DNA from: an uncultured Collinsella sp. | GTDB lineage: Bacteria > Actinomycetota > Coriobacteriia > Coriobacteriales > Coriobacteriaceae | DNA: 64,000 nucleotides | Direction of reading: 5' to 3' | Assembly: GCA_902497065.1 (NCBI GenBank) | Contig: CABVDH010000007.1 | Span: forward strand, 25,376-89,375 | Shown: positions 43,135-53,000 of the stretch, in pieces | Numbering within the stretch: position 1 is the stretch's first letter | Layout of the letters: each line of letters begins with the position of its first letter | Translations under genes and position numbers: made by a program | The notes under the pieces: model-generated | What the model saw: only the letters and a program-made list of their open reading frames with translations | What the model was told of the DNA's origin: nothing | Databases searched by the model: none

Positions 43135-45312
43135 ATGTCCGAGCTGTGCTCCGTGCCGCGCGTCTCGGAGCGCTTTGCCCAGAGCAATGCGCTCGACGAG
43201 GATATCGCGCGACTCAAATATGTTTCGGGTAAACGTGAGGAGGCCCTTCGCCGTCTGGGAATTCGGACGGTGGGGGACCTCCTTCTCCATATCCCTCATC
43301 GATACCTGGACTTTACCCGTTCTTGGTCTATCGAGATGGCGCCCATCGGTACTGTGTGCACCATCATCGCCACGGTCGACCGTATCGTCCAAAAACAGCC
43401 GCGTCCGCGCATGCAGGTGACCGAGGTCTCACTCGTTGACGAGACGGGCGTGCTGCAGGTCGCCTTTTTCCGCCAGCCCTGGATTGCCCAGCAGCTTAAG
43501 CAGGGCGACCGCCTGGCCGTGATGGGCAAGGTTGAGTTTGCCTACGGTTTTAAGCAGATGGCCTCGCCGCACTTTGAAAAGCTCGAGGAAGGGCGTGCCG
43601 CGGGCACTATCCTGCCGGTCCATTACGTGAGTGATGGCGTGAGCCAGGCGTGGATGCGCCGCATCGTAAGCGGCGCGCTCGAGGTCGTCGGCAATCCCTT
43701 TGATCCCATTCCGGCACCGCTGCGCGTTAAGCGTCGCCTGATGAGCAATGCCCGCGCGCTGCGCTCAATCCATTTTCCATCGAGTATGGCCGAGCGCGAT
43801 ATCGCGCGCGCACGGCTTGCCTACGAGGAGTGCCTCTACCTGCAGCTGGCGCTGCGCCTGCGCAACGACGGCGGCCTGGTCGATGTGGTGCCCTATGCCC
43901 ACACCGCGGGCGAGCACCTGGCCGTGCTCAAGCAAGCCCTGCCGTTTTCGCTGAGCGACGAGCAGGAGGCCGCGTTCCAAGACATCCTGCATGATATGTG
44001 CGATGGCGGGCGAGTGATGAACCGGCTGCTGCTGGGCGATGTCGGTACCGGTAAGACCGCCGTTGCCGCCTGCGCGCTGGCTGTGGCTGCCGATAGCGGC
44101 ACGCAGGCCTGCGTTATGGCGCCCACGGGCGTGCTGGCGCGCCAATATGCCGATAAGATCGGCCCTCTGCTCTCGCAGGCCGGCATGTCCTGGGCACTTC
44201 TGACGGGTGCCACGCCGGCCGCAGAGCGCGAGCGCATCCATGCACAGCTGGAATCGGGCGAGCTTGACGTGCTCTTTGGCACCCACGCGGTTCTTTCGGA
44301 TAACGTTGCGTTCAAGCATCTGTCGCTCGTTGTCATCGATGAACAGCACCGGTTTGGTGTGGGCCAACGCAACGCCCTGCGCGCGAAGGGCCCCGGTGCC
44401 GATCTGCTCGTTATGACGGCAACGCCCATCCCGCGTACGCTGGCGCTTTCGGTCTACGGCGATCTGGACACGAGCATCATCCGTCATCGGCCCGTCCCTG
44501 GCGCTGGCGTGACGACGCGTGTTCTCACCGAGTCGAGCCGCGACCTCGCCTATGGCGCCATCCGCGAGGCACACGAAAAGGGTCAGCAGGCCTACGTGAT
44601 TTGCCCGCTTGTGGAGCCGAGTGACTCGGCCGATGAGCTGGAAGACGTGCCCGGTATTGCCCGCGACGATGAGGGCCGCGTAACCGTCCCCGTGCCGCTG
44701 CACGATACGGCAACCGAGCTCGACCGCCTGCGTCTGGCGTTGCCGGGGCTTGCCATCGAGCGCCTTCACGGCCGCATGCCGGCGGGGGAGAAGGATCGCG
44801 TGATCGACGCCTTCAAGCGTGGCGAGATTGACGTGCTCGTCTCGACTACGGTGGTCGAGGTGGGCGTCGACGTGCCTAACGCTACCGTCATGGTCATCGA
44901 GAACGGTGAGCGCTTTGGCTTGGCGGCCCTGCACCAGCTGCGCGGCCGCGTGGGCCGTGGCAGCGTGTCGGGCACCTGCCTGGTTATGACGCACTCCAAG
45001 GGCAACGGCGGCGCGTTGGCGGCGCAAGATCGTCTGCAATCGCTCGAAAAAACCTCGGATGGCTTTACGCTCGCCCAGCTGGACCTGCGTCTGCGCCACG
45101 AGGGCGAAATCCTGGGGTATCGCCAGCATGGCGGTGTGACCTTGCGCTTTGTGGACCTGGACGCCGATGAGGACCTTATCGAATGGGCCCATTTGGACGC
45201 GGTCGAGCTCTTGCGGTATGCTTGCAACCTTGACTCTGTGGCGACGCGTCCCTTGCGCGACGCGGTCGCCATGCGTTATCGACATATCTTTAAGGAGGTC
45301 AGCGGAGGATGA
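43135..45312 (+). CDS. recG: ATP-dependent DNA helicase RecG
   Basis: 725 aa. The wedge/OB-fold domain lies at about 60-160 (VSLVDETGVLQVAFFRQPW). Helicase motif I is LLGDVGTGKTAVAACAL, motif II VVIDEQHRFGVGQR (DEQH), motif III LVMTATPIPRTLALS, and motif VI HQLRGRVGRG. It remodels stalled replication forks and Holliday junctions. It overlaps rsmD by four bases (ATGA). Confidence 0.94.
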   Translation: MSELCSVPRVSERFAQSNALDEDIARLKYVSGKREEALRRLGIRTVGDLLLHIPHRYLDFTRSWSIEMAPIGTVCTIIATVDRIVQKQPRPRMQVTEVSLVDETGVLQVAFFRQPWIAQQLKQGDRLAVMGKVEFAYGFKQMASPHFEKLEEGRAAGTILPVHYVSDGVSQAWMRRIVSGALEVVGNPFDPIPAPLRVKRRLMSNARALRSIHFPSSMAERDIARARLAYEECLYLQLALRLRNDGGLVDVVPYAHTAGEHLAVLKQALPFSLSDEQEAAFQDILHDMCDGGRVMNRLLLGDVGTGKTAVAACALAVAADSGTQACVMAPTGVLARQYADKIGPLLSQAGMSWALLTGATPAAERERIHAQLESGELDVLFGTHAVLSDNVAFKHLSLVVIDEQHRFGVGQRNALRAKGPGADLLVMTATPIPRTLALSVYGDLDTSIIRHRPVPGAGVTTRVLTESSRDLAYGAIREAHEKGQQAYVICPLVEPSDSADELEDVPGIARDDEGRVTVPVPLHDTATELDRLRLALPGLAIERLHGRMPAGEKDRVIDAFKRGEIDVLVSTTVVEVGVDVPNATVMVIENGERFGLAALHQLRGRVGRGSVSGTCLVMTHSKGNGGALAAQDRLQSLEKTSDGFTLAQLDLRLRHEGEILGYRQHGGVTLRFVDLDADEDLIEWAHLDAVELLRYACNLDSVATRPLRDAVAMRYRHIFKEVSGG

Positions 45313-45965
45313 GAATCATCGGCGGCGAATGGCGCGGTCGTAAGATCGAGGAGCCCCGTGGTCGCGATGTCACCCGCCCCACGACTGATCGCGTGCGCGA
45401 GGCGTGCGCATCTATGGTCATGTCGGCATTCGGTTTCGATTTGGACGAGGTTCGTGTGCTGGACGCCTTCGGCGGCTCCGGCGCTCTGGGAATCGAGATG
45501 CTCTCTCGTGGGGCCTGCTTGCTCACGACTTTTGAGATCGATCGCAACGCCGCGCGGCTCATTACCAAGAATATCGAGTCGCTCTGCCGTGACCGTGCGC
45601 GCTGGCGCGTTGTGACGGGTGACGTGCTGGCGAGCGCCTCGCGCGGCCGCGTGCCGGGTGGTCCTTTTAATCTGGTCCTGCTCGATCCGCCCTATGCGTT
45701 TGGCGCCGAGCCGGTCGAGGAGCTGCTGCAGGACCTGGCTCAGCAGGGTTTACTTGCGTCTGGCGCTTACGCCCTGTTTGAGCATGCCGCCGCCGATGCG
45801 GGCGCGCATCCGGCAGGCTTTGAGACTGTACGTGAAAAGCGCTACGGCATTACCTCGGTCGACCTGCTTCGTTGGGTCGGCGATGACGACGGTGAGGACG
45901 ATAGTGCCGTCACCGATGCTGATAACAACGATGCCACGACGTTTCAGGAGGACGCCCATGAATGA
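45309..45965 (+). CDS. rsmD: 16S rRNA (guanine966-N2)-methyltransferase
   Basis: 218 aa. Starts with the family signature MRIIGGEWRGRKIEEPRG and RPTTDRVREAC. SAM-binding residues follow in LDAFGGSGALGIEMLSRG; the catalytic motif IV is LLDPPYAFG. The C-terminus carries an extra acidic tail (DDDGEDDSAVTDADNNDAT) not needed in the family. Overlaps recG and coaD; recG-rsmD-coaD is a common order. Confidence 0.92.
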   Translation: MRIIGGEWRGRKIEEPRGRDVTRPTTDRVREACASMVMSAFGFDLDEVRVLDAFGGSGALGIEMLSRGACLLTTFEIDRNAARLITKNIESLCRDRARWRVVTGDVLASASRGRVPGGPFNLVLLDPPYAFGAEPVEELLQDLAQQGLLASGAYALFEHAAADAGAHPAGFETVREKRYGITSVDLLRWVGDDDGEDDSAVTDADNNDATTFQEDAHE

Positions 45966-46455
45966 CACCATCAACCGCGTGATCGTCCCGGGCACCTTCG
46001 ATCCCATCACGTTTGGCCATATCGATGTGATCCGCCGCGCCCGACGCATCTTTCCCAGCGTGATTGTCGCCGTGGCCGAATCGCAGGGTAAAAACGGTGT
46101 GGGCACCACGTTTATGCTCGATGAGCGCGTGGCGCTGGCCCGCGAGGCGCTCGGTGATATCGACGGCGTCGAAGTCCTGCCCTTTACCGGCCTCTTGGTC
46201 GACTTCGCTCGTGAGCAGGGGGCGGGGGCCGTGGTCAAGGGCCTGCGCGCCATGACCGACTTTGAGTATGAGCTGCAGCAGGCCGACCTCAATTATCGTT
46301 TGGATAGCGAGCTGGAGTCCATCTTTGTCATGAGTGCTCCGCAGTACGGTTACATCTCGAGCTCGGTGGTACGCCAGATTGCGTCGCTTGGGAGCGATGT
46401 ATCGACGTTTGTCCCACCCAACGTGGTCGAAGCGCTCAGACATCGCTTTTCGTGA
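45958..46455 (+). CDS. coaD: phosphopantetheine adenylyltransferase
   Basis: 165 aa from ATG 45958 (AGGAGG site inside the rsmD end). The nucleotidyltransferase motif is VPGTFDPITFGHIDVIRRA. Substrate residues follow in GLRAMTDFEYELQQADLN and the second ATP motif is YGYISSSVVRQIASLG. It makes dephospho-CoA from 4'-phosphopantetheine, the penultimate step of CoA synthesis. The frame is open upstream but that part is out-of-frame rsmD. Confidence 0.93.
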   Translation: MNDTINRVIVPGTFDPITFGHIDVIRRARRIFPSVIVAVAESQGKNGVGTTFMLDERVALAREALGDIDGVEVLPFTGLLVDFAREQGAGAVVKGLRAMTDFEYELQQADLNYRLDSELESIFVMSAPQYGYISSSVVRQIASLGSDVSTFVPPNVVEALRHRFS

Positions 46456-46523
46456 CGTTTCTTATTGCCTGGTGGCATGTGGTAAACTAGCACGATGATA
46501 TGTTACCTATGAAAGGAGACCGG

Positions 46524-47021
46524 ATGCCGGGCGAGAATTTTCCTGGCGATAGGATCGTCAGCTTGGTCGATGAGCTCGAAGGGCTGATCGAGGAAGCCAA
46601 GCCGCCTTTCGGCAAGAACGCTCAGTTCAAGGTCATCGACGCCGACGTGTTCTTCAACATCCTCGACGAGATCCGCATGAGCTATCCCGAGGAGTGGCAG
46701 AAGTCCCGCCGTATCCTTAAGGAGCGCGAGGAGCTTATGGCTTCCGCCGCCGCTCAGGCCGATTCCATCATCGCCGACGCTCAGCAGCAGGCCCTCACCA
46801 TTGCCGGTGAGCAGGAGATCGTCCGCCTTGCGCAGCAGCAGGCCGACGACATCCGCGATCGTGCCCAGCAGTACGAGCGCGAGACGCGTTATGCTGCCGA
46901 GGACTACGCAGAGCAGGTCTTTACGCACCTGGAGGAGAACCTCAAGAGCCTTACCGGCACCGTTACCCGTTGCCGTCAGCAGCTCAACGAGGGTGCCGCC
47001 CAACAGAATGGTCAGTGGTAA
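46524..47021 (+). CDS. SepIVA/DivIVA-like coiled-coil protein
   Basis: 165 aa from ATG 46524 (AAAGGAG site). After a short N-terminal region (DRIVSLVDELEGLIEEAK, then VIDADVFFNILDEI) it is a long Ala/Gln/Glu-rich coiled coil (QQADDIRDRAQQYERET). The position between coaD and a DUF177 gene followed by rnc/smc genes matches that of SepIVA (a DivIVA-domain division factor) in mycobacteria, so a septum-associated role is likely by synteny. The stop codon overlaps the ATG of the DUF177 gene. Confidence 0.7.
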   Translation: MPGENFPGDRIVSLVDELEGLIEEAKPPFGKNAQFKVIDADVFFNILDEIRMSYPEEWQKSRRILKEREELMASAAAQADSIIADAQQQALTIAGEQEIVRLAQQQADDIRDRAQQYERETRYAAEDYAEQVFTHLEENLKSLTGTVTRCRQQLNEGAAQQNGQW

Positions 47022-47572
47022 TGGCTGAGTTCCCGAGCGTTACCGTTGATCTTTCCGAGCAGCTCGAGTTTCCTGGAGATTCGTATCCGCTGACCGGTAA
47101 GGTCGATGTCGCCACCTACACGGTGGGCGAGAAGGAGTACCAGCTTCAGGACGGCATCGACTACGACGTTGTCTTTACCAATGCCGGTACCGGTGTCTTG
47201 CTCACGGGCATGGTCCGCGCGCACGCCACCGGCGAGTGCGACCGTTGCCTGGAGCCCGCCTCGTTTGATATCGCCGGCGAGATTGAGGAGTTCTACCTCT
47301 TTGAGGAGCCCGAGGATCCCGAGGCCTACGAGGACGGCTACGAGCTCCTGGGTGAGGACCGCATCGTCGATCTGGGCGAGCCCATCAATGACGCGGTCGT
47401 TATGGACACGCCGTTTGTGGTGCTCTGCAAGCCCGATTGCCGTGGTCTGTGCCCCACATGCGGTTGCAATCTCAACGTCGAGCAATGCGATTGCGCCGCC
47501 CAGGCAGAGGCGGAATGGGCCGCTGTCACGGAAAATCCATTTGCAGCATTGAAAAATCTCAAGCTCGATTAG
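47021..47572 (+). CDS. DUF177 family protein (YceD-like), linked to rpmF
   Basis: 183 aa from ATG 47021, which overlaps the preceding stop codon. It has the DUF177 pattern: a beta-rich N-terminus, GECDRCLEPASFDIAGEI with CxxC, an acidic middle, and CKPDCRGLCPTCGCNLN with CDC near the end, probably a zinc site. Family members are encoded just before rpmF in most bacteria and plants and are linked to 23S rRNA accumulation. Here rpmF starts 67 bases downstream. Confidence 0.88.
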   Translation: MAEFPSVTVDLSEQLEFPGDSYPLTGKVDVATYTVGEKEYQLQDGIDYDVVFTNAGTGVLLTGMVRAHATGECDRCLEPASFDIAGEIEEFYLFEEPEDPEAYEDGYELLGEDRIVDLGEPINDAVVMDTPFVVLCKPDCRGLCPTCGCNLNVEQCDCAAQAEAEWAAVTENPFAALKNLKLD

Positions 47573-47639
47573 TAAAACTGTGGTAGTATCGCTACTTGCG
47601 CGTAATCGCCACACTGGATAGTTCATAAGGAAGGTCACT

Positions 47640-47819
47640 ATGCCCGTACCTAAACAAAAGCAGGGTCGTATCCGCACTCACACCCGTCGTTCCGCCAACA
47701 TGAAGATTTCGGCTGCGGCTCAGTCCACGTGCCCCCGTTGCGGCGCTGTCAAGCTTCCGCACCACGTGTGCCCCAGCTGCGGTTTCTACAAGGACCGCGA
47801 GGTTATCGTTACCGAGTAA
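47640..47819 (+). CDS. rpmF: 50S ribosomal protein L32
   Basis: 59 aa, short enough to be missed. MPVPKQKQGRIRTHTRRSAN is the L32 signature. A four-cysteine zinc ribbon follows (CPRCGAVKLPHHVCPSCG), then FYKDREVIVTE. The ATG has AAGGAAGG upstream. This is the zinc-binding (C+) version of L32. A terminator at 47860-47891 follows. Confidence 0.95.
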   Translation: MPVPKQKQGRIRTHTRRSANMKISAAAQSTCPRCGAVKLPHHVCPSCGFYKDREVIVTE

Positions 47820-47859
47820 CGGTATACTCTGGATGCGATGCCGTTCCAAATGGAACCAC

Positions 47860-47891
47860 AATGGCCGGCTCAATGAGTCGGCCATTTTTTT
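47860..47891 (+). terminator. terminator after rpmF
   Basis: AATGGCCG (47860-47867) pairs with CGGCCATT (47879-47886), with a run of T directly after. Read-through into plsX is possible because the plsX ribosome-binding site follows within ten bases. Confidence 0.8.
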
Positions 47892-47906
47892 ATAAGGAGC
47901 ATGTAT

Positions 47907-48926
47907 ATGAGTAACGTTCGCGTTTGTGTAGACGTTGTGGGCGGAGACGAGAAACCTCAGGTTGTTCTCGATGGTATCGAGGCTGCGCTTGCCGCCGATC
48001 CCGATATCGAGGTCTTGGCCGTCGGTCCCGCAGAGATCGTGAACCCCTTTGCCGCGGCTCACGCTCGCGTTGAGGCCTTGGAGGCGCCCGATGTCATCGC
48101 CATGGATGACGATCCCATTCGAGCCGTGATGACCAAGCGCAAGTCCTCGATCGTGCTTGCCTGCCGCGCTATCAAGAAGGGTAACGCGGACGCGTTCTTC
48201 TCTGCCGGCTCCACCGGCGCCATGACCGCTGCCGCTACCGCCTACGTGACGCCGTTTAGGTATCAGGCCGAGGGCAAGAAGCAGCCGGTGCGTCCGTGCC
48301 TCACCAATGCACTGCCCAACCGCGCCGGCGGCCTGACGGTCCTGTGCGACATGGGCGCTAACCCCGATGTCGAGGTCGACGACATGGTGCGTTTTGCCCA
48401 GATGGGTAGCGCCTATGCGCGTGTCGTCCTGGGCATTGAGCATCCCCGCGTCGGTCTGCTCGGCAACGGCACGGAGGACGAGAAGGGCTCCAACTTTACC
48501 AAGGCGTGCTTCCCCGCCATGAAGGCCGCCGTTCCCGGCTTTGTGGGCAACTGCGAGGGCACCGACCTGACCTCGGGTAACTTTGACGTCGTCGTTGCCG
48601 ATGGCATGTCGGGCAACATCGCGCTCAAGGCAACCGAGGGCGCCGCTAAGTTTTTGCTGCAAGAGCTCAAGGGTGCCTTTATGGCTTCGCTCGGCACCAA
48701 GATCGCCGCGTTGCTCATCAAAAAGCAGATGCGCGAGATCAAGGCAAAGCTCTCGGGCGATGCTAAGGGCGGCGCCATTCTGCTGGGCCTGCGTGGCGTG
48801 GTCCTGATCGGCCACGGTGCCACCTCGGTCGAGGCCGTCAAAAACGGTACGCTCGCCGCGGCGGAGGCCGTGCGCGCCGGGCTTGTCGAGAACGTCGCCA
48901 ACTCTATGGACGGCATCGTTTTGTAG
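47907..48926 (+). CDS. plsX: phosphate acyltransferase PlsX
   Basis: 339 aa from ATG 47907 (AAGGAG eight bases before); an ATG six bases upstream is too close to that site. It converts acyl-ACP to acyl-phosphate for phospholipid synthesis. Family blocks are VCVDVVGGDEKPQVVLDG, FFSAGSTGAMTAAATAY, VRPCLTNALPNRAGGLTVL, and DVVVADGMSGNIALKATEG. The usual DAMGGD motif reads DVVGGD. Neighbouring acpP supplies the acyl carrier. Confidence 0.92.
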   Translation: MSNVRVCVDVVGGDEKPQVVLDGIEAALAADPDIEVLAVGPAEIVNPFAAAHARVEALEAPDVIAMDDDPIRAVMTKRKSSIVLACRAIKKGNADAFFSAGSTGAMTAAATAYVTPFRYQAEGKKQPVRPCLTNALPNRAGGLTVLCDMGANPDVEVDDMVRFAQMGSAYARVVLGIEHPRVGLLGNGTEDEKGSNFTKACFPAMKAAVPGFVGNCEGTDLTSGNFDVVVADGMSGNIALKATEGAAKFLLQELKGAFMASLGTKIAALLIKKQMREIKAKLSGDAKGGAILLGLRGVVLIGHGATSVEAVKNGTLAAAEAVRAGLVENVANSMDGIVL

Positions 48927-49050
48927 GAGCGAGTTAGAGCGCCGTTATGTGCCTCGCGGCCTTCGTCGTGGGGTAGAATCAAAACCGTGTCTTGGCGCTG
49001 CGCTTGCGGCGCCAGCTCGTTGATGTTCACGCAATACGAGAGGAAGCGCT

Positions 49051-49293
49051 ATGGACCGCTCCGAAATCTTCGATAAGATCGCCGAAGTCGCCGCTGACGT
49101 TCTGGGCGTCGATGTCGCCGACATTAGCGACGAGACTACCTTTGACGATCTCGATGCCGATTCGCTCGAGCGTCTGCAGCTGGTGACGGCCATCGAGGAC
49201 GAGTTCGACCTCGAGATCGATGACGAGACCCTGCTGTCGCTCAACTCTGTCGCCGACGCTGTCGACGCTATTGAAAACGCCAAGGAGGCCTAA
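49051..49293 (+). CDS. acpP: acyl carrier protein
   Basis: 80 aa, strongly acidic. The phosphopantetheine serine lies in DLDADSLERLQLV (usually DSLDxVEL). ATG 49051 follows a GAGGAAG site. A TAGAAT -10-like hexamer occurs at about 48975, so it may have its own promoter in the 124-base gap after plsX. It stands three bases before rnc. Confidence 0.92.
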   Translation: MDRSEIFDKIAEVAADVLGVDVADISDETTFDDLDADSLERLQLVTAIEDEFDLEIDDETLLSLNSVADAVDAIENAKEA

Positions 49294-49296
49294 GTC

Positions 49297-50022
49297 TTGG
49301 CTTTATCTCAACGACTCGCGCGCGCCCAGGAAATCCTGGGCCACGAGTTCAATAACAAGGTGCTGCTGCGCGCGGCGCTCACGCACCCTTCTGCCGTGGA
49401 AGGTCAGCCCGTCTCGGCGAGCTATGAGCGCCTTGAGTTTTTGGGCGATTCCATTTTGGGCGCCGTGGTTGCCCGCTCGCTCTTCGAGTCTTATCCGGAG
49501 TTTGACGAGGGCAAGCTTACGCGCCTGAAGGTGTCGCTCGTCTCGGGTGCCACGCTGTCCGAGGTGTCCCATGAGCTGGGCATCGACGACATCATCATCT
49601 TTGGTGCCTCCGAGACCGGCACGGGCGCGCGCGGCCTGCATTCGGCACTCGAGAACGTCTACGAGTCACTCGTGGGCGCGCTGTATCTGGATGCCGGCTG
49701 GGATGCGGCGGCGGAGTTTATCCACCGTACACTCAAGCCGCACCTGGCTTCCGAGCGTGCCGAGCACCCCGCGAACCCCAAGTCGTTCTTGCAGGAGTGT
49801 GTGCAGGCAGACGGCCACGAGCCTCCCGCGTATAAGCTGGTTGGCTCCGAGGGCCCCGCGCATGCGCCCACCTTTACCGCTGTGGTGCTCATCGACGGCA
49901 TCCGCCAGGGCCGCGGTACCGGTTCCTCCAAGAAGGAAGCCGAGGGAGCCGCTGCACTCGAGGCGCTCGACCGCATGGGTTACACCACCAACGGCGTGAT
50001 TCTGAACAAGAAGCCTGTTTAA
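49297..50022 (+). CDS. rnc: ribonuclease III
   Basis: 241 aa. The catalytic signature is SYERLEFLGDSILGAVVARS; the second acidic cluster is ENVYESLVGALYLDAGWD. The double-stranded RNA-binding domain occupies the last about 75 residues (KSFLQECVQADGHEPPAYKL to GSSKKEAEGAAALEAL). It processes rRNA and other structured RNA. TTG start, directly after acpP; smc follows by ten bases. Confidence 0.94.
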   Translation: MALSQRLARAQEILGHEFNNKVLLRAALTHPSAVEGQPVSASYERLEFLGDSILGAVVARSLFESYPEFDEGKLTRLKVSLVSGATLSEVSHELGIDDIIIFGASETGTGARGLHSALENVYESLVGALYLDAGWDAAAEFIHRTLKPHLASERAEHPANPKSFLQECVQADGHEPPAYKLVGSEGPAHAPTFTAVVLIDGIRQGRGTGSSKKEAEGAAALEALDRMGYTTNGVILNKKPV

Positions 50023-50032
50023 GCGAGGAGCC

Positions 50033-53000
50033 GTGTATCTCAAGTCCCTCACGCTCAAAGGGTTCAAGTCGTTTGCCGACCGCGCCCATATGACGTTTGA
50101 GCCGGGCCTGACCGTCATCGTCGGTCCCAACGGCTCGGGAAAATCGAACATCTCTGACTCGATTCTGTGGGTCCTGGGCGAGCAGAGCGCCAAGCAGCTG
50201 CGTGGCCAGGCCATGGAAGACGTCATCTTCTCGGGCTCGTCGGCGCGCAAGCCGGTGGGTGTGGCCGAGGTCACGCTGGTGCTCGACAACTCGGACCATA
50301 TGCTGCCCGTCGACTTTGACGAGGTGGCCATCACACGCCGCATGTACCGCTCGGGCGAGAGTGAGTACCTCATCAACTCGAGCCCGTGCCGCCTGATGGA
50401 CATCCAGGACATCCTGCACGATTCGGGCCTGGGCAAGGATACGCATTCCATCATCAGTCAGGGCAAGCTCGATGCCATTTTGCAGAGCCGCCCCGAGGAG
50501 CGCCGCGCCCTCATTGAGGAGGCCGCCGGCATCTCCAAGCACAAGCGTCGCAAGGAGCGTGCGCTCAATAAGATTAAGTCGATGGACGAGCACCTGACCC
50601 GTGCCCGCGACATTAATAAGGAGATCGCCCGTCAGCTGCGGCCGCTGGAGCGTCAGGTCGATCGCGCGCGCAAGTACAAAGAGCTGTCCTCGCGCGCGAA
50701 CGAGCTTACGCAGATGCTGGCCGTCGACGAGCTGCGTTCACTGCAATCGCAGTGGAACGACTTGGAGAGCCGCTCTAAGGAGGGCGCCGCCGAGCTGGAG
50801 CTCGCGCAGTACCGCCTGGGTGAAAAAGAGCGCGAGCTCGAGAAGCTCCAAGTTATGCTCGAAGAAAAGGGCCTGTTTGTGGGCGACTTGGGCGAGCAGC
50901 GCCGCCATATGCAAGATGTGGTCGGTCGCATTAACTCCGACATGCGCCTGCTCGAGGAAAAGGGCCACAACATGGTGTCGCGCCTGTCCGACATGCGCGG
51001 CCAGATCTCGAGCTCCGAGCATCAGCGCCGGCGCGTGGTCGAGGAGCTCGAGGATGCGCGTGCCCAGCTCGAGGAAGTGACCGGTGCGCACATGCAGGCC
51101 CAGGAGGACGTTGACGCCGCTGGTCCTGCCGCCGCCGAGCTCCACGAGCGTCGCGTTGCGCTCGACAATCAGATTTCGCAGCTCACGCGCGAACAGCGCG
51201 ATGTACAGCGCGTTGCCGATAATGCTGCGCTCGAGCTCGCCAAGGTGAAGGACTCGCTGAGCAACGCCGAGGTCGAGGACAACATGTATGCCTCGCGCCT
51301 GGAGCAGATCGATGAGCAGCTCGAGGAGGTCACGGCATCGCTTGATAGCCGCCGCAACCGTGCCGAGGAGCTTGAGAGTGCGCTTGAGGCGGCCCGTCAG
51401 GCCCAGAGCGATGCACGCGAGGCCACCGAGACGGCGCGCGCTGCCCTCAAGGACCTGCGTGCCCGCGAAGGCGAGGCGCGCAACAAGCTGTCCGAGGTGC
51501 GCTCGGAGCTCGTGAGCCAAAAGAAGCTCGATGCTCGCATGGCCGACAGCTCGCCGCTCGTAAGCCGCCTGGTGGGCGCGCTGGGCGACGATGTTTCGGG
51601 CCGTCTGGGCGATGTGCTCGAGGCGCCGCGTGAGCTTGAGGGCCTGGTTGAGCAACTGCTCGCCGGCGATATCGATGCCCTGTTGTTCGATAACGCCGCC
51701 GCACTTGAGCGCGCCGGTCGCGCTGCCTTGGACCAGAAGAAGGCCTCGGGCGAGGCGCTGCTGGTGGCGCGCAGCGTGAGCGGCTCTGCGGCCGCCGAGG
51801 GTGCCGCCGGTACCCGTCTGGTTGATCGCCTGTCCGTGCGAGCGGGCTATGGTCCGGTCGTCGAGGCGTTGCTCGGCGGCTATTACGTGGTCGATGACTT
51901 GCCTTGTGCGCTGTCCGCGCCGGTCGTTGATGGCGTGACCTATGTGACTCCCGATGGCGCCCGCGTGAGCTGCGGCGGCCTGGTTCGCGTGGGGCTTGAT
52001 GCCGGCGAGGCTTCGGGCGCTCTGGAGCGCAAGCGTCGTATCCGCGAGTTGGAAGGCCTGGAGCCCGATCTTGCTGCCGTGTTTGAGCATGTTTCGGACC
52101 AGGTCGTCGAGGCCAATGCGGCCGTCGAGGAGGCCCGTGCCGCCGAGGGCGATGCCGCTGGCGAGATTGCCCGCCTTGAGGGCGAGCGTCGCTCCCTGCT
52201 GTCCGAGATCGGCCGCCTGGAGCAGAGTGCCAACAATGCCGAGGTCGAGCGCGTGCGCATTTCCAAGCGCCGCGAGCAGGCTGCCGAGGCCGTTCGTGCC
52301 GCCCGTCCGCGCGTGGACGACCTCACTCGTTCGCGTGACGAGGCTCGTGCGCAGGCGAGCGACCTGGGCCTGCAGATTGCTGAGGCCAATGATGAGCTCG
52401 ATCGCGTGCGTCGCGACGATTCCGAGGCCGCCAGCAAGCTCGCCGACGCTAAGGTGCGCCTGGCTCAGACGAGCGAGCGTCTTCGTTCTCTGAGGGGCCG
52501 CGTGCCCGACCTGGAGCATCGCCTGGAGGGCATCGACCGCCGTATCCGCGGAACACGCCAGGCCTCGCGCTCGCTTGAGCTGCTGCGCCTTCGCGTCGAT
52601 CCCATGCACGAGCGCTATTCTGCCCTGTTGGAGCGCGCCTCGGACTGGGCTGCGCGCCTGCGCGATCAGGCTTCGCTCGAGGAAGCGGACTCGGCTTCGC
52701 TTAAGAAGACCATCGAGGACGCCAAGACCGAGGTCGCCCGCGCCAAAGAGAGGGTCGATGCTGCCGCCACGACGCAAAATGAGTTCAGGGTGGCGCGCGG
52801 CAAGCTCGAGGTGCAGGTCGAGGCTGCCATCAAGGCCATTACCGCCGATGGCACCACGGTGCTCGAGGAAGCGCTCATGCTTCCTGCGCCCACCGATCGC
52901 GATGCCGCCGAGCGCGAGCTTAACCAACTCGTGCGCCAGATCAACAACCTGGGCCCTGTGAACCAGGTTGCCATGGAGGAGTACGAGCAGCTCAAGCGCC

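Noticed and set aside
49005..49050. Separate small gene upstream of acpP
   Set aside because: Short frames there overlap acpP out of frame and lack any start signal.
50738..52927. 729-codon minus-strand frame opposite smc, and similar long frames opposite nusA, infB, ffh, fakA-like and ftsH
   Set aside because: All coincide with strongly coding plus-strand genes whose codon bias keeps the reverse frame free of stops.
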